From Bryobacteraceae bacterium (GTDB lineage: Bacteria > Acidobacteriota > Terriglobia > Bryobacterales > Bryobacteraceae), in contig JAHCHE010000019.1 in the NCBI GenBank assembly GCA_026129905.1, forward strand, positions 1 to 64,000: DNA of 64,000 nt, written 5' to 3'. Below, piece by piece: positions 61,102-64,000 of the stretch. Numbering within the stretch: the first letter of the stretch is position 1; each line of letters starts with the position of its first letter. A program made the position numbers and the translations under genes. The notes under the pieces were generated by a model that had not been told where the DNA came from, ran no database searches, and was given only the letters and a program-made list of their open reading frames with translations.

Positions 61102-62466
61102 ATGCTGACGGACGCAGCCATCGCAAGATTCAGGGCAAAACTGCACGGAGATTTGATTCAACCAGGTGACCCCCGCTACAACGAAGCCCGTAAAATTTTC
61201 AATGCCGCAATCGACAAACGACCCGCCTTAGTTGTGCGCTGTGCGGACGCCGCGGACGTGATAGCGGCCGTGACTCTTGCTCGTGACTCCAATGTGCCGG
61301 CGGCCGTTCGCGGCGGCGGCCACGGCGTGACGGGCAACGCTCTGTGCGACGACGGCCTTGTGATCGACCTTTCCCAAATGAAGCGCGTTCGCCTCGATCC
61401 GGGCAATCGGACGGCGCGCGCTGAAGGCGGCGCGACTTGGGGCGACTTTGATCGCGAAACGCAAGCCTTTGGCCTGGCTACCACCGGGGGAATCGTCCCA
61501 TCCACTGGAGTTGCAGGTCTTACCCTGGGCGGCGGCATCGGTTACCTCAATCGAAAATATGGCCTCGCCTGCGACAACCTGCTGAGCGCCGACGTCGTGA
61601 CCGCGGACGGACGATTGCTGAATGTGACCGCCCAGGAAAACGCGGATCTGCTCTGGGCTCTACGCGGCGGGGGTGGGAACTTCGGTGTTGTCACGTCTTC
61701 CGAGTATCAGACCCACCCGGTGGGACCGGTGCTCGCCGGCGAAGTGATCTATCCACTGGATCAGGCAAAGCAGGTGTTGCGTTTCTACCGAGACTGGTCT
61801 GCCACAGCCGCGGACGAGGTCAGGGCGGATGCGACGCTGCTCTCGGGACCCGAGGGTCCGGCGCTGGACGTGATCCTCTGCTACTGCGGGGCTATCGAGG
61901 AGGGCGGGAAGGCGCTGCGGCCGATGCGGTCGTGCGGCTCGCCCATCGCGGATTCCGTTGCGCCCGTCCCATACGCGACAGTCCAAAACCTGCTCATTGA
62001 TGTATTCCAGCCGGGCCGGCTGCACTACTGGAAAGCCGGCTTCGTTCAGCGATTGAGCGATGGAGCGATCGAGGCGCTTGTAGATTTCTTTGCCGCCGAT
62101 GTTCCCGGATTCTTCGCTGCGGTGGCGATCGAGCATCTGGGCGGGGCCGTCAGCCGCGTCGCTCCCCAGGACAGCGCCTTCGGGCACAGGGACGCGCTGC
62201 ACAGTCTCCTGGTACTGCGGATGTGGCAGGATCCCGCGGACTCCGAAAAGAACATCGAGTGGGCTCGAAGGTGTTACCGAGCTGCGGAGCCCTTCCTCAA
62301 AGGCGCGTACGTCAATTATCTGGGCGACGAGGGCGACGCCAGGATCAAGGCAGCCTATGGCGACAATTACGAGCGGCTCCGGATCATCAAAGCCAAGTAC
62401 GATCCAGCGAACTTCTTCCGGCTGAACCAGAACATCAAACCGGCCTCAGACGGAGAAAAGAGCTAG
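61102..62466 (+). CDS. FAD-dependent oxidase of the berberine-bridge (BBE) family
   Basis: 454 residues from the ATG with AGGGGAG upstream. PCMH/FAD_binding_4 domain with VRGGGHGVTGNALCDDG (His for 8-alpha histidyl FAD), GLTLGGGIGYLNRKYGLACDNLL (Cys for 6-S-cysteinyl FAD), and the BBE C-terminal motif YVNYLGDEGDARIKAAYGDNYERLRIIKAKYDPANFFRLNQN. Bicovalent FAD attachment therefore seems possible. Such enzymes oxidise sugars, oligosaccharides or alkaloid-like compounds. No signal peptide. Confidence 0.92.
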   Translation: MLTDAAIARFRAKLHGDLIQPGDPRYNEARKIFNAAIDKRPALVVRCADAADVIAAVTLARDSNVPAAVRGGGHGVTGNALCDDGLVIDLSQMKRVRLDPGNRTARAEGGATWGDFDRETQAFGLATTGGIVPSTGVAGLTLGGGIGYLNRKYGLACDNLLSADVVTADGRLLNVTAQENADLLWALRGGGGNFGVVTSSEYQTHPVGPVLAGEVIYPLDQAKQVLRFYRDWSATAADEVRADATLLSGPEGPALDVILCYCGAIEEGGKALRPMRSCGSPIADSVAPVPYATVQNLLIDVFQPGRLHYWKAGFVQRLSDGAIEALVDFFAADVPGFFAAVAIEHLGGAVSRVAPQDSAFGHRDALHSLLVLRMWQDPADSEKNIEWARRCYRAAEPFLKGAYVNYLGDEGDARIKAAYGDNYERLRIIKAKYDPANFFRLNQNIKPASDGEKS

Positions 62467-62629
62467 AGATCAGCGCGTTCGAGTCAACGACAACGATCAC
62501 GCTGCCCAGACGCTGGGCCTGCATGCGCCCTAGCGCTGAACGGCCATCGTGTATCAGCGCTGAGGCGCCCTCGCGTCAGCATCCGAGCGCAGCGGATGTA
62601 CGCTTTTTCCCCCAGATCGATCTACTTCC

Positions 62630-63109
62630 ATGACGGCCATGGAACAGATAATGCATCACGTCACCGATCCCGACCGGATCCGCGCCAACACTTGGGCTCC
62701 GGTCAACGAGTGGCTCGACCGCAAGGCCGAACTTCGGTTGCGGCAGCACGCCTGGCAGAACGGCGGCATCACCCGCCGCATCGAGGAACTCGGCCGCGAG
62801 TGGGATTTCGAACGCGTGCTCCAGGCGGAAGCCTCTGCAATGGGGCTGCTTGGCCTGGCGCTCTCGCTGGCCGTCCGTCCCGCGTTTCTCGTCCTGCCGG
62901 GCATGGCCACCGCCATGGTGCTCCTGCACGCTCTCCAGGGCTGGTATCCGCTGCTCCCGCTGTTCCGCCGCCTCGGCATTCGCAGCCAGGACGAAATCGA
63001 CCGCGAACGCTACGCCATGAAGTCGCTGCGGGGCGATTTCGACGAACTGTCCGGCGAAACCGACGCCGCCCGACGAGCGGAAGCCGCCTGGCGGGCTGTC
63101 TGCGCTTGA
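62630..63109 (+). CDS. DUF2892-like membrane protein, first of a tandem pair
   Basis: 159 residues. An N-terminal soluble helical part (about 1-65, ending EELGREWDFERVLQAEA) is followed by two hydrophobic segments (GLLGLALSLAVRPAFLVLPGMATAMVLLHALQGW) and a conserved tail (PLFRRLGIRSQDEIDRERYAMKSLRGDFDEL). The tail and membrane part are about 60 percent similar by eye to the next gene, with identical architecture. Related to YgaP-type DUF2892 proteins, whose role is unknown. ATG start. Confidence 0.75.
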   Translation: MTAMEQIMHHVTDPDRIRANTWAPVNEWLDRKAELRLRQHAWQNGGITRRIEELGREWDFERVLQAEASAMGLLGLALSLAVRPAFLVLPGMATAMVLLHALQGWYPLLPLFRRLGIRSQDEIDRERYAMKSLRGDFDELSGETDAARRAEAAWRAVCA

Positions 63110-63140
63110 AGCTCCATCGCCGCTGAGGAGGACCAGTCAA

Positions 63141-63617
63141 ATGGAACATGACGTCGTAATCGCGGAAACAAACATGGAAAACGGCGGCCGCCCGCCGGAC
63201 CGCGTCCGCGCTCACACCGCCCCCGAGATCAACCGCCAAGTCGACCAGCAGGCGAAGGACTGCGTGAAGGCTTTCGCTTCCAGGGATCGCGAGGAAATCT
63301 CCCGCCATATCGACGAGCTCTCGCGCGAGTGGGACCTGGAACGCTACCTCGAAGCCAACGCTGCCATCCTCGCGCTTTCCGGCGTAGTCCTCGGCGCGAC
63401 GGTGAACCGCAAGTTCCTCATCGTTCCCGGGTTCGTGCTCGGCTTCTTTCTACAGCACGCGATCCAGGGCTGGTGCCCACCCGTCCCCGTCTTTCGGCGC
63501 TTCGGCATTCGAACCCGTAAAGAAATCAACCGCGAGAAATATGCCCTCAAGGCGCTACGCGGAGACTTCGACGAGGTAGCCACTTCCGGGGAGGCCGCCC
63601 AGCCGGAATTGAAATAG
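63141..63617 (+). CDS. DUF2892-like membrane protein, second of a tandem pair
   Basis: 158 residues, 31 bp after its paralogue. DELSREWDLERYLEANAAILALSGVVLGATVNRKFLIVPGFVLGFFLQHAIQGWCPPVPVFRRFGIRTRKEINREKYALKALRGDF shares order and motifs with the upstream copy. QGWCPPVPVFRRFGIRT is the typical DUF2892 tail motif with a conserved cysteine; the first copy has YPLLPLF there and lacks the Cys. GAGGAG lies 15 bases before the ATG. Confidence 0.8.
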   Translation: MEHDVVIAETNMENGGRPPDRVRAHTAPEINRQVDQQAKDCVKAFASRDREEISRHIDELSREWDLERYLEANAAILALSGVVLGATVNRKFLIVPGFVLGFFLQHAIQGWCPPVPVFRRFGIRTRKEINREKYALKALRGDFDEVATSGEAAQPELK

Positions 63618-63732
63618 GCGAAGTGGCGCCGCCGGCCCAGCGTTGAATCCCGGCCTACAAAACGGTAGGCTCAAAGAGCAGACACATCCGCCGCACCATG
63701 AAAGACCGGAGTTGTGTCGCCCGGGAGGCAAC

Positions 63733-64000
63733 ATGGCCATGCATCGATTCAGACAGTATCTGGAACGCCGGCTCACCGGACTGAGCCGCCGCGACCTGTT
63801 CCGTGGCGGCGGCGCCGCCGCTTTCACCACCCTGCTCGGAGGCGCCGCCGCATCCGCCGCTGCCGCGCCCATGCGCTTCGGGTCGGAGATCTATTCCTCC
63901 ATCGGCGTCCGCCCCATCGTCAACTGCAAGGGCACCTTCACCATCATCAGCGGCTCCCAGAGCCTGCCGGAAGTGAAGCGCGCCATGGAGGACGCCTCGC
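63733..64000 (+). CDS. Tat-exported PLP enzyme of the SelA/aminotransferase V fold, N-terminal part
   Basis: Only the first 89 codons are in the window. The twin-Arg signal SRRDLFRGGGAAAFTTLLGGAAA is followed by SIGVRPIVNCKGTFTIISGSQSLPEVKRAMEDAS, matching the N terminus of SelA-related PLP proteins (I-N-x-x-G-T-x-T-x-x-x-G-S-x-x-x-P-E-V). In this family aldolase or L-seryl-tRNA selenium transferase-like folds are found. An exported PLP enzyme is unusual. The 3' end is cut by the window edge. Confidence 0.8.
   Translation, partial: MAMHRFRQYLERRLTGLSRRDLFRGGGAAAFTTLLGGAAASAAAAPMRFGSEIYSSIGVRPIVNCKGTFTIISGSQSLPEVKRAMEDAS

Noticed and set aside
1-64000. CRISPR arrays, insertion sequences, tRNA or rRNA genes
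   Set aside because: No spaced short repeats, no transposase, and no tRNA or rRNA sequence recognised by reading both strands of the intergenic gaps.

Overview
The window reads as a chromosomal segment of a GC-rich acidobacterium, most like the Bryobacteraceae/Solibacter group. This is inferred from gene content, not from a marker gene search. The signs are the C-terminal part of an Oar-like TonB-dependent receptor, an SBBP beta-propeller protein, TolB/TPR proteins with an acidobacterial-type N-terminal domain, many Tat-exported Gfo/Idh/MocA and enolase-superfamily enzymes, GTG starts and sparse -35 boxes. I see no rRNA, tRNA, CRISPR array, prophage or insertion sequence.

Layout. 1-10 kb: receptor 3' end, a RelE/ParE-type toxin-antitoxin pair beside a decayed fragment of the next gene, an AlaC-like aminotransferase, a GH38-like secreted glycosidase divergent from an MFS anion/sugar-acid permease, a sugar-phosphate isomerase, a zinc alcohol dehydrogenase and a zinc-ribbon protein. 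10.3-10.6 kb: a non-coding stretch that folds into a 193-nt 6S-RNA-like rod with its own promoter. 10.7-20 kb: DedA, glycogen phosphorylase, SBBP protein, two TPR proteins. 20-25 kb: purM-purN with a coupled exported oxidoreductase, a GHMP kinase divergent from dtd. 25-28 kb: an ECF nickel/cobalt transporter (cbiM-cbiQ-cbiO). 28-31 kb: an exported enolase-superfamily dehydratase and a C69 dipeptidase with an unusual N-terminal serine. 31-35 kb: lepA divergent from ribH-nusB-crotonase, sharing a palindromic -10. 35-44 kb: SYLF protein, UPF0182 membrane protein, a membrane-anchored degenerate GGDEF protein, a VirB10-like protein, a TPR protein and hydantoinase A.

45-48 kb holds the most system-like locus: a diiron flavoprotein-type metallo-beta-lactamase protein divergent from a hemerythrin-PAS (DUF438) protein that is translationally coupled to a DUF1858-DUF2249 protein. 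A TGAC-N4-GTCA palindrome sits between them, suggesting an O2/NO-responsive module under a CRP/FNR-type regulator.

48-54 kb: an exported sugar-acid set (Gfo/Idh oxidoreductase, UxuA-like dehydratase, enolase-superfamily enzyme) with an aldo/keto reductase. 54-60 kb: hydrolases of amide and ester bonds (aspartoacylase-like, an internally deleted alpha/beta hydrolase, M19 dipeptidase, amidase, nitrilase-family), mostly co-directional. 60-64 kb: cupin, a BBE-type FAD oxidase, tandem membrane-protein paralogues, and the start of a Tat-exported PLP enzyme cut by the window edge. Functions are family-level assignments by reading the protein sequences; no database search was possible.
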